The notes below the pieces were generated by a model. It made no database searches and was not told the origin of the DNA. It saw only the letters and a list, made by a program, of their open reading frames with translations. Positions 1 to 9,325 of a stretch of 64,000 nucleotides of DNA are shown one piece after another (the first letter of the stretch is position 1; every line of letters begins with the position of its first letter). This DNA is from Psychrobacillus sp. OK028 (GTDB lineage: Bacteria > Bacillota > Bacilli > Bacillales_A > Planococcaceae), in the NCBI RefSeq assembly GCF_900103605.1, contig NZ_FNHY01000001.1, forward strand, positions 496,001 through 560,000, read 5' to 3'. The position numbers were made by a program, and so were the translations under genes.

Positions 1-139
1 TGACTCTACAGTAAAAAAGAATAATGATTTGTCTGTACAAGTAAGTGAATTATCTACCTATGAACGCATTTGGAAAAAGGCGGAAGAGCTCGGTTTGAAA
101 CTGAATGAGCAAAACGTAAAGGTAGTGCCAGGACAATGA
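1..139 (+). CDS. ftsL: Cell division protein FtsL, C-terminal fragment
   Basis: Only the last 45 codons lie in the window; the gene runs in from the left edge in the frame starting at base 2 and stops at TGA 137-139. The visible tail (ELSTYERIWKKAEELGL, then NVKVVPGQ) is the conserved C-terminus of Bacillales FtsL, a bitopic coiled-coil protein that joins DivIB and DivIC in the septal complex. Its stop overlaps the pbpB start (ATGA), which implies translational coupling and is the usual ftsL-pbpB arrangement. Identification rests on this short tail plus context. Confidence 0.85.
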   Translation, partial: DSTVKKNNDLSVQVSELSTYERIWKKAEELGLKLNEQNVKVVPGQ

Positions 140-2340
140 ATAAGAAATTTCGTTTTCAATGGGGAGCCTTTCTAATGTTTTTACTATATGGAGGGCTCTT
201 TTTCTTATTACTTAGTCGTTTTGTGTTTATACAGTACACAGGCACAGCAGAAGGACAGGAGTTAACAACGAAGGCAGAGAACAAGTACAGTAGAGAACAG
301 ATTCTTCAAGCGAGTAGAGGTAAAATAGTCGATCGTAATGGTGAAGTTATTGCGCAGGATACACTTAGTTATAAAATGATAGCTGTTATTAGCCCAAAGG
401 CTTCTAGAAATAGCGGCATACAAAGACATGTAAGTGATACAGCAGTGACCGCTAAAGTATTATCCAATTATATTGATATGTCTGAAGAAGAGATTAAAAT
501 TTTACTAGATAAAAATGTTGAAGCGAAGAAATACCAAGTAGAATTTGGAAAAGCAGGTAGGGATATTAGTAACCAGCTTATGGAAGATATTAAAAGTAAT
601 AAACTACCTGGTATTATATTCATTGAGGATCTGAAACGATTATATCCAAATGGTCAATTTGCTTCGCATTTAATAGGCTTTGCTCTAAAAGAAGAAAAAG
701 AAGATGGGACATTTAAGGCAGTAGGGAAAATGGGACTTGAATATATTTATGATGAGGAGTTAACAGGTACTCCAGGAAAGGTAGAATTCCAAAGTGATAC
801 AAAAGGCTTTCTACTACCGAATGCTGAAAAAATGGTGACAGAGGCACAGGATGGCTTGAATATTCAGCTTACCCTCGACAAAACCATTCAAAACTTTCTT
901 GAGGATGCTTTAAATCAAGTGCAAGAAAAATATGAACCAGAAAAGATAACTGCTGTTGTGGCAGATCCTAAAACTGGGGAAATTTTAGCAATGTCTCAGC
1001 GCCCAACCTTTGAACCTAATACGAGGGAGGGTCTTTCCACTAACTGGTTAAATGAAGTGACAGAGCAGACAATTGAGCCAGGATCTACCTTTAAAATATT
1101 CACACTAGCTTCCGCTATAGAAGAGGGGGTATGGGCACCTAATGCTACGTTTAAATCTGGTTCCTATAAGGTTTATGATACAACTATTCGTGATCATAAC
1201 GTAGTAGGGTGGGGGAATATCTCTTACTTAGAGGGCTTTCAACGGTCGTCCAACGTCTCCATGGCATACTTACTCCATCAAATTGGAGAAAAAACATTCA
1301 ATGAGTATATTAAACTATTTGGATTTGGACAGAAGACGGGTATAGACCTTCCACATGAAGCTACAGGAATTATCGCGGATTCTGGTCCAGTTGAACGTAT
1401 TACAACAACATATGGACAGGGGACAACTGTTACACCTATACAAATGGTGCAAGGTATGACTGCTATAGCTAACAAAGGTAAAATGATGCAACCCTACATT
1501 ATTGATAAAATTGTTAATCCAAATACAAATGAAGTAGTACAGAATCATAAACCGATTGAAAAAAAATCTCCTATTTCTGCAGAAACCGCACAACAGGTAA
1601 AAGAAATATTGGCAAGCACCGTAACGTCAGAAAAAGGTACTGCTCAGAAATTTAAATTAAATGGTTATACATCAGCAGGTAAAACAGGTACTGCCCAAAT
1701 ACCTAAACCAGGTGGAGGTTACTATTGGGGCAAAAACGATTTCTTATATTCTTTCATAGGGATGGCTCCAGTTGAGGATCCGCAGTTAATCGTGTATATC
1801 ATGGTACACCGACCTAAGTTGGAGTTAACAGAATTTGGTTCTGATACGACATCAGACATTTTCAATACCGTGACAGAAAGAAGTTTAAAATATTTAAATA
1901 TCGAGCCTGAGAATCTGGAGCTTGCGCATCCGGTTGAAATGCCTAAAGTAATCGGTGGGAATTTAATAGAAAGTCAAAGTAAACTTGAAGCGTTAGGGCT
2001 GAAAACAATCGTTATAGGTAATTCCGGTACCGTTGAGGAACAATACCCAGAGGCTAATTCATCAGCTATTTCCAATAGCACCGTCTTCATAAAGGGGCAG
2101 GGAGATATACAACTACCTAACTTTAAGGGTTGGTCCAAAAGAAATGTGATGCTTTATAAATCATTATCCAATTTACCGATTGAAATTGTTGGGGAAGGAT
2201 TTGTAACGGAACAGAGCTTGACAGGAGAATCGATTGTAACAGTTGATACGCCAATAGTCGTAAAACTTTCTACACCAGATGAAGTTACAAATATGGAAAC
2301 TGAAGAAGAAGTAATAACAACAGATTTACCGCAGGACTAA
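136..2340 (+). CDS. pbpB: Penicillin-binding protein 2B, septal transpeptidase with PASTA domains
   Basis: Class B PBP that cross-links septal peptidoglycan in the divisome. The 734 residues hold a short cytoplasmic N-terminus, one membrane anchor (about 11-33), a PBP dimerisation domain with the ASRGKIVDRNG motif (59-69), and a transpeptidase domain with the active-site tetrad S317-T-F-K, S371-S-N and K516-T-G. Two PASTA domains follow (about 605-720). Length and PASTA tail match B. subtilis PBP2B. It overlaps ftsL by 4 nt and lies directly before the spoVD-like gene, as in the standard dcw order. The acidic last residues are ordinary for the family. Confidence 0.95.
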   Translation: MNKKFRFQWGAFLMFLLYGGLFFLLLSRFVFIQYTGTAEGQELTTKAENKYSREQILQASRGKIVDRNGEVIAQDTLSYKMIAVISPKASRNSGIQRHVSDTAVTAKVLSNYIDMSEEEIKILLDKNVEAKKYQVEFGKAGRDISNQLMEDIKSNKLPGIIFIEDLKRLYPNGQFASHLIGFALKEEKEDGTFKAVGKMGLEYIYDEELTGTPGKVEFQSDTKGFLLPNAEKMVTEAQDGLNIQLTLDKTIQNFLEDALNQVQEKYEPEKITAVVADPKTGEILAMSQRPTFEPNTREGLSTNWLNEVTEQTIEPGSTFKIFTLASAIEEGVWAPNATFKSGSYKVYDTTIRDHNVVGWGNISYLEGFQRSSNVSMAYLLHQIGEKTFNEYIKLFGFGQKTGIDLPHEATGIIADSGPVERITTTYGQGTTVTPIQMVQGMTAIANKGKMMQPYIIDKIVNPNTNEVVQNHKPIEKKSPISAETAQQVKEILASTVTSEKGTAQKFKLNGYTSAGKTGTAQIPKPGGGYYWGKNDFLYSFIGMAPVEDPQLIVYIMVHRPKLELTEFGSDTTSDIFNTVTERSLKYLNIEPENLELAHPVEMPKVIGGNLIESQSKLEALGLKTIVIGNSGTVEEQYPEANSSAISNSTVFIKGQGDIQLPNFKGWSKRNVMLYKSLSNLPIEIVGEGFVTEQSLTGESIVTVDTPIVVKLSTPDEVTNMETEEEVITTDLPQD

Positions 2341-2401
2341 AGAGGAAGAGAATAGTTAGAGCCAGTTTCTCATAAGTTATCTAAAACGGACTAAAGGGGA
2401 A

Positions 2402-4309
2402 TTGGCAATTTCTAAAACAAAACAAATTTTACGGCTGCGAATGATATGGATTATGATTATTTTTTTGTTTTTATTAGTACTTTTCAAATTAGTTCAGCTT
2501 CAATTTTTTCAATTTGATGAGCTTACAACGAAAGCAAAGGAAAGCTGGGATAGAGAATTGCCATACGCATCACTACGTGGTAATATTTTGGATCGTAATG
2601 GCGAAGTTATCGTTGGAAATAAGCTGGCACCGACTTTGTTTTATATGCCCTCCCAAAATGATGATCCTGAACAGGTAGCAAGGGAAATTGGATCTTTAAT
2701 TGGTATGGAAGACAAGGATCTCTTGGAGCAAATAAACAAACGCGATTATTTGATAAAAATTGCACCAAAAGGAAAAAATATATCAAGTGACCTAGCAATG
2801 GAAATACAGGATAAAAATATTAAAGGATTATATGCAGGAGTCGATTATATTAGAGACTATCCTTATGGTAATATGTTATCTAGATTAGTAGGTTTCACAG
2901 GTTATGATGCACAAGGGCTTGCCGGAATTGAATATCAATATGATTCTATTTTAAAGGGTAAATCCTCTGCTGTTCGAATGTTTACGGATGCTAAGGGAGT
3001 ACCACTACCACATGTGGACGATGGTTGGAAAAACGGAGTAAAAGGTAATCATGTTCAACTTACTGTAGATTTAGATATTCAAAAAGTAGTTGAACGAGAG
3101 CTTTCTCAGGCAATGCAAAAGTATGAGGCAACCCAAGCAATTGCCATTGTGATGAATCCCAAAAACGGTGAAATATTAGCTCTTGCATCAGCTCCTAATT
3201 TCGATCCATCTACATACCAAGAGGTGGATTCAACAGTTTATAACCGGAACCTACCAGTTTGGATGACTTTTGAGCCAGGATCAACCTTTAAGATTATTAC
3301 TTTAAGTGCTGCATTAGAAGAGAATGTAGTAGACTTAGAGGAGGATCATTTTCATGATATAGGGTATACCATGGTGGAAGGTTCTAGACTCCGTTGTTGG
3401 AAACGAGCTGGACATGGTGATCAAACTTTTTTAGAGGTTGTTCAAAACTCTTGTAACCCGGGTTTTATTGAGCTAGGAAATAGAGTTGGTTCAAAGAAGT
3501 TATTAGAATACATACGTAACTTTGGATTTGGAGAATCTACAGGGTCAGGAATGGCTGGGGAATCCACGGGTATTCTATTTAGTAAAGAAAATTTTGGACC
3601 AGTAGAACATGCCACAACCTCTTTCGGCCAAGGGATTTCAGTAACTCCCATACAGCAAGTGCAAGCTGTAGCTGCAGCCATTAATGGTGGGTATTTATAC
3701 AAACCATATATTGTAAAAAACACAATAGATGGTGAAACAAACGAAATATTGTCAAGTAGCGAGCCGGAGATGAAACGTCAAGTTATTAGTGAGGAAACTT
3801 CTGCTATCGTACGAGACGCCTTGGAGCATGTAGTTGCGAAAGGATCAGGAAGAAACGCATATCGTGACCAGCTTCGAATTGGAGGTAAAACTGGTACTGC
3901 TCAAAAAGTACAAAACGGCAGATATATGGACGGGGAATACATTGTTTCCTTTATCGGATTTGCACCTGCCGACAATCCAGAACTTATTGTATATGTTGCT
4001 ATTGATAACCCAAAGCATAGCACTCAATTTGGGGGCGTCATTGCTGCACCTATTGTCGGGCAAATTTTAGAGGATTCTCTGAAAACAAAAGGTAGTGGCA
4101 CCCAATTGGAAAAAGAGTACAGATGGGGAGACGTAGAACAGGTAAGGACACCAAATTTAGTGGGAACGAAAAGAAAAGAAATCACGTCTTATATGTATCC
4201 GTTCACTATTGTTTGGCATGGTGATGGAGACGAGATAATATCCCAGCTACCAAAAGAAAATGGGCTCATCCCATTAAATGGAACGATTCATGTCTACACA
4301 AATAAATAA
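2402..4309 (+). CDS. spoVD: Stage V sporulation protein D, class B PBP for spore cortex
   Basis: A second class B PBP directly after pbpB. In B. subtilis the gene in this place is SpoVD, which with SpoVE makes spore cortex peptidoglycan. It has one membrane anchor (about 14-33), the ASLRGNILDRNGE motif, catalytic S294-T-F-K297, S350-C-N352 and K496-T-G, and a single C-terminal PASTA domain (about 574-632), the expected SpoVD layout; B. subtilis SpoVD is of similar length. The start is doubtful: TTG 2402 lies one base after the Shine-Dalgarno-like AAAGGGGA (2393-2400). The codon correctly spaced from it is ATT at 2408, and the first in-frame ATG is 2441, inside the anchor. SpoVD is inferred from order and the single PASTA domain. 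Confidence 0.88.
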   Translation: MAISKTKQILRLRMIWIMIIFLFLLVLFKLVQLQFFQFDELTTKAKESWDRELPYASLRGNILDRNGEVIVGNKLAPTLFYMPSQNDDPEQVAREIGSLIGMEDKDLLEQINKRDYLIKIAPKGKNISSDLAMEIQDKNIKGLYAGVDYIRDYPYGNMLSRLVGFTGYDAQGLAGIEYQYDSILKGKSSAVRMFTDAKGVPLPHVDDGWKNGVKGNHVQLTVDLDIQKVVERELSQAMQKYEATQAIAIVMNPKNGEILALASAPNFDPSTYQEVDSTVYNRNLPVWMTFEPGSTFKIITLSAALEENVVDLEEDHFHDIGYTMVEGSRLRCWKRAGHGDQTFLEVVQNSCNPGFIELGNRVGSKKLLEYIRNFGFGESTGSGMAGESTGILFSKENFGPVEHATTSFGQGISVTPIQQVQAVAAAINGGYLYKPYIVKNTIDGETNEILSSSEPEMKRQVISEETSAIVRDALEHVVAKGSGRNAYRDQLRIGGKTGTAQKVQNGRYMDGEYIVSFIGFAPADNPELIVYVAIDNPKHSTQFGGVIAAPIVGQILEDSLKTKGSGTQLEKEYRWGDVEQVRTPNLVGTKRKEITSYMYPFTIVWHGDGDEIISQLPKENGLIPLNGTIHVYTNK

Positions 4310-4355
4310 TATAGTACATTCATTTATAGTTGATCGTATTTAAGGAGATTTTTTC

Positions 4356-5327
4356 ATGACATTATCTACAACGGTTATTACACTTATTGTTAGTTTTTTA
4401 TTGACTGTTATTCTTGCTCCAATCGTTATACCGTATTTGAGAAGAATGAAATTTGGTCAAAGTATAAGAGAGGAAGGACCTGAGTCACACCAGAAAAAGG
4501 CAGGTACTCCTACAATGGGAGGGTTAATCTTCCTTGTTTCTATCATTATCTCTACACTTGCTCTTTCATTTTATTTTGATCAGTTAACGACTCAGTCAAT
4601 CGTATTATTAGTTATTCTTGTAGGTTTCGGTGTTATTGGGTTTTTAGATGATTTTATAAAAGTCGTAATGAAAAGAAACCTAGGTTTAACTTCCATTCAG
4701 AAACTTATTGGTCAAATTCTTATTGCTGTACTTGCTTATTTCTTACTAAAGCAAGGTCCATTTGATACAACTATCGAAATACCTTTTACACAATTGGATC
4801 TGCCTTTGGGGCAACTATATATCGCATTTCTAATATTTTGGTTAGTTGGTTTTTCCAATGCAGTCAATTTAACAGATGGCTTAGATGGTTTAGTTGCTGG
4901 AACTGCAACGGTTGCCTTTGCGACATTCGGAGTTCTAGCACTTGCTTATGAACAAACAGATATCGCCATTTTTACATTTAGTGTGTCAGGTGCACTTTTA
5001 GGGTTTTTATTGTTCAACAAAAATCCAGCTAAGGTGTTTATGGGAGATACGGGCTCTCTAGCATTAGGAGGAGCCCTTGCAATGGTATCTATTCTAGTTA
5101 AACAAGAATTGTTATTACTGCTGGTGGGGATTATTTTTGTAATTGAAACATTATCGGTAATATTGCAGGTTATTAGCTTTAAAACAACTGGCAAAAGAAT
5201 ATTTAGAATGAGCCCGATTCACCATCATTTCGAATTATCAGGGTGGAATGAGCGTAAAATAGTTACGGTATTTTGGGCAATAGGTTTTGTAGCTGCTATG
5301 ATTGTAGTCTGCTTGGAGGTTTTATAA
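4356..5327 (+). CDS. mraY: Phospho-MurNAc-pentapeptide transferase
   Basis: Integral membrane enzyme that transfers phospho-MurNAc-pentapeptide from UDP to undecaprenyl phosphate, making lipid I. The 323 residues form about ten hydrophobic helices. Signature motifs are visible: the GTPTMGG stretch near residue 51, the FLDDFIK aspartate pair, [12 protein letters not shown] and the C-terminal [13 protein letters not shown]. In B. subtilis murE sits between spoVD and mraY; here only 46 bases separate them and no murE is present. The RBS AAGGAG precedes the ATG. murD begins two bases after the stop, so the two are co-transcribed. Confidence 0.97.
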   Translation: MTLSTTVITLIVSFLLTVILAPIVIPYLRRMKFGQSIREEGPESHQKKAGTPTMGGLIFLVSIIISTLALSFYFDQLTTQSIVLLVILVGFGVIGFLDDFIKVVMKRNLGLTSIQKLIGQILIAVLAYFLLKQGPFDTTIEIPFTQLDLPLGQLYIAFLIFWLVGFSNAVNLTDGLDGLVAGTATVAFATFGVLALAYEQTDIAIFTFSVSGALLGFLLFNKNPAKVFMGDTGSLALGGALAMVSILVKQELLLLLVGIIFVIETLSVILQVISFKTTGKRIFRMSPIHHHFELSGWNERKIVTVFWAIGFVAAMIVVCLEVL

Positions 5328-5328
5328 G

Positions 5329-6684
5329 ATGAAAAAGTTACCAATTGTATTTCATAAAAAAATACTCGTTTTAGGATTAGCTAAAAGTGGAACTGCAGCT
5401 GCAGAAACTCTGCATGAATTAGGAGCTTTTGTTACTGTAAATGATTCTAAACCGTTCGAGCAAAATGAGAATGCACAGTATTTGTTATCTAAAGGACTAA
5501 CTGTTATTTGTGGAAGTCATCCAGAAGACCTTTTAGACGAAGGATTTAGTCTAATCGTCAAGAATCCTGGAATACCATATACAAATCCAGTCATTTCAGA
5601 GGCAAAAAAAAGAGGGATACCTGTATGGACGGAAGTTGAACTAGCATATCGTATTAGCGACGCTCCAATGATCGGAATTACAGGATCCAACGGAAAAACG
5701 ACAACGACTACATTAATATTTGAAATGATAGCTGCGGCAAATAAAAAACCTAAAATAGCTGGAAATATTGGGACCGTGGCAACGAGTGTTGCAAAAGAGG
5801 CGACAGAAGACAATATTATTGTAACTGAATTATCTTCATTTCAGCTGATGGGTACAGAAATGTTAAAGCCAAAAGTTTCTGTGCTACTTAACTTGTATGA
5901 AGCACATTTAGATTATCATAAGGATTTTCAAGAATACACAGACGCTAAATTTAAAATTACGCAAAACCAAGATGCTACCGATTGGCTAATTTTTAATGGG
6001 GAGCAGCAAATTGTAGTGGATTATGCCCAAAAGAGTATGGCCACTAAAATACCTTTCTATGTGAGCAGCAAAACAAACGAAGGTATTAGTGCGGATGATT
6101 TATACGTTTACTGGAATGGTGAACCATTGTTTGAACGATTGATTATCGCGTTGAGAGGTAAGCATAATTTAGAAAATGTATTAGCTGCAACGGCTACAGC
6201 ATTAATGATGAATTGCTCTGTAGAAGCTATTAAACAAGTTTTATCGACATTTCATGGGGTTAAGCACCGTACACAATTTATCAGAGACTGGAAGGGGCGC
6301 AAGTTTTATAATGATTCCAAAGCAACAAATGCCCTTGCTACAAAAAGTGCTTTAGAAGGATTTATAGAGCCTGTTGTATTAATTGCAGGCGGTGTGGACC
6401 GCGGACATTCGTTTGATGAACTTATACCATACTTAAATCGTGTAAAAGCATTGGTCCATTTTGGGGAGACTGCGGACCGATTACAGAAATTTGGGGAAGC
6501 ACAAGGCATAGAATCGGTAGCTAGTTTCCAAACATTAGGTGAAGCATTTGATCAGGCAATAGCTCTATCCTCAGAAGGTGATATCGTATTACTGTCACCA
6601 GCGTGTGCAAGCTGGGACCAATACGAAAGCTTTGAGATTCGTGGAGATGAATTTATTGACAGAGTTATTGCTTTAGAAGAGTAA
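5329..6684 (+). CDS. murD: UDP-N-acetylmuramoylalanine--D-glutamate ligase
   Basis: Cytoplasmic Mur ligase that adds D-glutamate to UDP-MurNAc-L-Ala using ATP. The N-terminal Rossmann-like UDP-binding domain (KILVLGLAKSGTAAA) is followed by the central ATPase P-loop ITGSNGKTTTTT near residue 117. The C-terminal ligase domain has HRTQF, the YNDSKATN motif and the LLSPACASWDQY signature. Its 451 residues are normal for MurD. The stop TAA ends at 6684, whose last A begins an ATGA, and the spoVE-like gene follows at once. Confidence 0.97.
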   Translation: MKKLPIVFHKKILVLGLAKSGTAAAETLHELGAFVTVNDSKPFEQNENAQYLLSKGLTVICGSHPEDLLDEGFSLIVKNPGIPYTNPVISEAKKRGIPVWTEVELAYRISDAPMIGITGSNGKTTTTTLIFEMIAAANKKPKIAGNIGTVATSVAKEATEDNIIVTELSSFQLMGTEMLKPKVSVLLNLYEAHLDYHKDFQEYTDAKFKITQNQDATDWLIFNGEQQIVVDYAQKSMATKIPFYVSSKTNEGISADDLYVYWNGEPLFERLIIALRGKHNLENVLAATATALMMNCSVEAIKQVLSTFHGVKHRTQFIRDWKGRKFYNDSKATNALATKSALEGFIEPVVLIAGGVDRGHSFDELIPYLNRVKALVHFGETADRLQKFGEAQGIESVASFQTLGEAFDQAIALSSEGDIVLLSPACASWDQYESFEIRGDEFIDRVIALEE

Positions 6685-6700
6685 TGAAAGGATGACCTAA

Positions 6701-7795
6701 ACGAAAGATACACGAAAATTTATTTTCTTATCTTCTGTCCTATTTTTATCAATCATTGGTATATTTTTTGTTCATTCAGCAGGTTCCTATTGGAGCGAAG
6801 TCCATTATAAAGGGCAAATGCCTTTTGCGTTGAAACAAGCAGCATACTTGGTTATAGGGATTGTTGGAGCTTTTATTATTCAACGAGCGAGCTTTATACG
6901 TACTGATGGGTTTTGGAGAGGATTATATATAGTGGCAATCCTTATGCTAATTGGAGTATTAATTCCAGGTATTGGGGTTATTCGAAATGGGTCTCAAAGC
7001 TGGATATCTCTTGGATTTATGAATTTTCAGCCAGCTGAGTTAGCTAAAATAGCAGTTTTAGGAGTTTTAGCTAGCTCTCTAGCTAATGAAAAAAATTCTA
7101 GAATGAAAATTTATATTCAAAGTGCAATCCTGTTATTATTGCCAATTGCCTTTATTATGGTACAACCAGATTTTGGTTCTGCCTTTGTATTGGTTGTTGC
7201 TGTATTCTTTTTATTGTTCGCAGCAGGTCTGCCATTTAAGTTCTTCCTTTGGATTGGCTTGAGTGGAATTGTTGCCTTTGTTTTATTAATCGTTTCAGCG
7301 CCATATAGACTTGTACGAATTCAAGCCTTTTTAGATCCTTGGAATGATCCACTTGGTTCTGGGTTTCAAGCTATACAGTCATTGCTTGCAATAGGACCAG
7401 CAGGATTATTCGGTTTTGGTTATGGAAATAGTCGCCAAAAGTTTTTATATTTGCCGGAACCTCAAAACGATTTCATCTTTTCCATCCTGTTAGAAGAGTC
7501 AGGTTTCATCGGTGGTTTTATCATTGTACTGGCATTCCTAACTTTTTTTACAACTAGTTTCACCATGGCTGCGCGTGCAAACACACGTGAACGTCAGCTG
7601 ATGATTATTGGATTTACCTCCCTTTTAGCAGTACAAACATTTTTAAATATGGGAGTAGTAACTGGACTTTTACCAGTAACGGGTGTAACTTTGCCATTCA
7701 TCAGCTACGGGGGGTCCTCATTAGTGATGACATGGGGGATTATTGGTATTATTTTAAATCTGGCTAAAGAAACTGATAAAGAAGGGAGGCGGTAG
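6701..7795 (+). CDS. spoVE: SEDS glycosyltransferase, SpoVE/FtsW type, with non-canonical start
   Basis: SEDS-family polytopic membrane protein that polymerises lipid II; in this dcw position the B. subtilis member is SpoVE, partner of SpoVD. Family motifs include the SWISLGFMNFQPAELAK stretch, QPDFGSAFVL, the LAIGPAGLFGFGYGNSRQK loop, the PEPQNDFIFSILLEESGF region and GLLPVTGVTLPFISYGGSS. The first ATG that is open to the end is 6818, but homologous reading continues upstream through the first membrane helix and VHSAGSYW (the usual VYSAS motif) to ACG 6701, giving 364 residues, the normal family length. ATG 6692 is in frame but followed by ACC and stop TAA (6698). ACG 6701 lies 9 bases after AAAGGA, so it could serve as a near-cognate start; otherwise the gene is damaged. 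murG and murB, which follow spoVE in B. subtilis, are absent. Confidence 0.85.
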   Translation, partial: TKDTRKFIFLSSVLFLSIIGIFFVHSAGSYWSEVHYKGQMPFALKQAAYLVIGIVGAFIIQRASFIRTDGFWRGLYIVAILMLIGVLIPGIGVIRNGSQSWISLGFMNFQPAELAKIAVLGVLASSLANEKNSRMKIYIQSAILLLLPIAFIMVQPDFGSAFVLVVAVFFLLFAAGLPFKFFLWIGLSGIVAFVLLIVSAPYRLVRIQAFLDPWNDPLGSGFQAIQSLLAIGPAGLFGFGYGNSRQKFLYLPEPQNDFIFSILLEESGFIGGFIIVLAFLTFFTTSFTMAARANTRERQLMIIGFTSLLAVQTFLNMGVVTGLLPVTGVTLPFISYGGSSLVMTWGIIGIILNLAKETDKEGRR

Positions 7796-7796
7796 A

Positions 7797-8594
7797 ATGG
7801 AAAAAATCATCGATATTGAAGATCGTATACCTACACTAAAAGAGCGCAGAAGACGTAGAACAAACAAAAAATTTTCCATTCTACTTTTTCTCTTTGTTAC
7901 GACGCTATTAATAGTTTTATATTTTCAATCTACTTATAGTCAAATTCAAAAAATTACAATAGAAGGTGAAAAGTTAGTTCCAAAACAATTGTACATAGAG
8001 GAAAGTACCCTGAAGATTGGTGATTCGATGTGGAGTTTCAATGAAAGTAAAATTGAAAATCTAATAACACATAATGCTTGGGTAGAATCAGTAAAAGTCC
8101 AACGCAAATGGTTAACATCCGTTCATATACAGGTGAACGAATTTAAACAAATAGGCTATTTAGAAGATGGAGATTTTCTTCATATTATTTTAGAAAATGG
8201 TCAGATTATTAAAACAGATGGACAAGTTATACCAAAGGACGGACCCATATTTACTGGATTTGATTCGGAGAAAGTTCGTTTAAGAATGATTAAAGAATTA
8301 AAGAATTTAGACAGTGAAGTATTAACTGGTATTTCACAGATTAAATATACACCATCGGAAAATGATGCGTATTCTATCCAGGTGTATATGAATGACGGCA
8401 ATGAAGTCAAGGCGATAATTCCCTCATTCGGCGAGAAAATGAATTTTTATCCGTCTATTGTTTCTCAGTTGAATCCAGAAGTAAAAGGGATTGTGGATCT
8501 AGAAGTGGGAACATTTTTCCGACCATTTGTTGATGTGTACAATGTACCAGTAGAGGAGGAGGTTCTGGAAAATGAAGAAGACGAAACTCCTTAA
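7797..8594 (+). CDS. divIB: Cell division protein DivIB (FtsQ-type)
   Basis: Bitopic divisome protein of the DivIB-DivIC-FtsL complex. It has a basic cytoplasmic N-terminus (ERRRRRTNKK), one membrane segment (about 27-45), a POTRA domain starting at the TYSQIQKITIEGEKLV stretch, and a beta domain, with an acidic tail. The 265 residues suit the family. The ATG is one base after the spoVE stop region, preceded by GGGAGG. The last 23 bases overlap the next gene in another frame, so translation is probably coupled. Confidence 0.93.
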   Translation: MEKIIDIEDRIPTLKERRRRRTNKKFSILLFLFVTTLLIVLYFQSTYSQIQKITIEGEKLVPKQLYIEESTLKIGDSMWSFNESKIENLITHNAWVESVKVQRKWLTSVHIQVNEFKQIGYLEDGDFLHIILENGQIIKTDGQVIPKDGPIFTGFDSEKVRLRMIKELKNLDSEVLTGISQIKYTPSENDAYSIQVYMNDGNEVKAIIPSFGEKMNFYPSIVSQLNPEVKGIVDLEVGTFFRPFVDVYNVPVEEEVLENEEDETP

Positions 8595-9294
8595 AGTGCC
8601 ATCTAGAGGCCTTATTACTATATCGATGGTAAGTTTAGTGTTAGGATTTATACTTGCATATTCGTATAGTATCTCTTCAGATGACACGAATAAAAATGCA
8701 AATGTCTCAGGGTTCCAAGAGCAAGAAAAATATAGAGAAAAATTAGTGGAACAAAAAGAACGAAACAAAGAGTTAAATGAAGAAATTATAGTCAAGCAGC
8801 AAAAAGTTCGTGATTTTGAACAATCCTTTGTAGAGAGCGAAGAAAGTGTGGAAGATCTAGTGGAAGAAGCAGAATTGCTTCGATTATTAATCGGTGATAT
8901 TCCATCTCAAGGCAAGGGAATTACTGTTTCGCTGGAAGATGGGGCTTATGATCCTTCTCAGGAAAACCCTAATGATTATATTGTACATGAGAGTCACGTT
9001 TTCAAAGTGATTAACGAATTGAAAATCTCAGGTGCAGAAGCAATTTCCATTAATGGTCAGCGGCTTCATGCAAATTCGTATATACGATGTACAGGTCCTG
9101 TAATTGTCGTTGATGGTAAAACCTTTCCTGCTCCTTTTACAATTGAAGCTGTGGGCGATCCAAAAGTATTACTCGCTTCCGTTAATCTAGGTGGAGGAGT
9201 TGTAGATCAGCTTACTAGTGATAATATCGTAGTTACTGTTGGCGAAAAAGATTTAATAACGATGCCTGCCCTGAGGGATGATGACTATAGTTAA
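8572..9294 (+). CDS. ylxW: DUF881 protein, YlxW-like
   Basis: One of two adjacent DUF881 proteins between divIB and sbp, matching B. subtilis ylxW-ylxX in order and length (240 residues). It has a basic start, one membrane segment (about 14-32), a coiled-coil linker rich in E and K (about 45-100), and a soluble DUF881 domain including the ISGAEAISINGQRL and FTIEAVGDP motifs. The family is conserved near ftsA/ftsZ in Firmicutes but has no proven molecular function. The start overlaps the end of divIB, with GGAGGAGG just upstream. Confidence 0.88.
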   Translation: MKKTKLLKVPSRGLITISMVSLVLGFILAYSYSISSDDTNKNANVSGFQEQEKYREKLVEQKERNKELNEEIIVKQQKVRDFEQSFVESEESVEDLVEEAELLRLLIGDIPSQGKGITVSLEDGAYDPSQENPNDYIVHESHVFKVINELKISGAEAISINGQRLHANSYIRCTGPVIVVDGKTFPAPFTIEAVGDPKVLLASVNLGGGVVDQLTSDNIVVTVGEKDLITMPALRDDDYS

Positions 9295-9325
9295 GGAGTA
9301 CTAAGGAATAAAAGGAGGCCGAATA

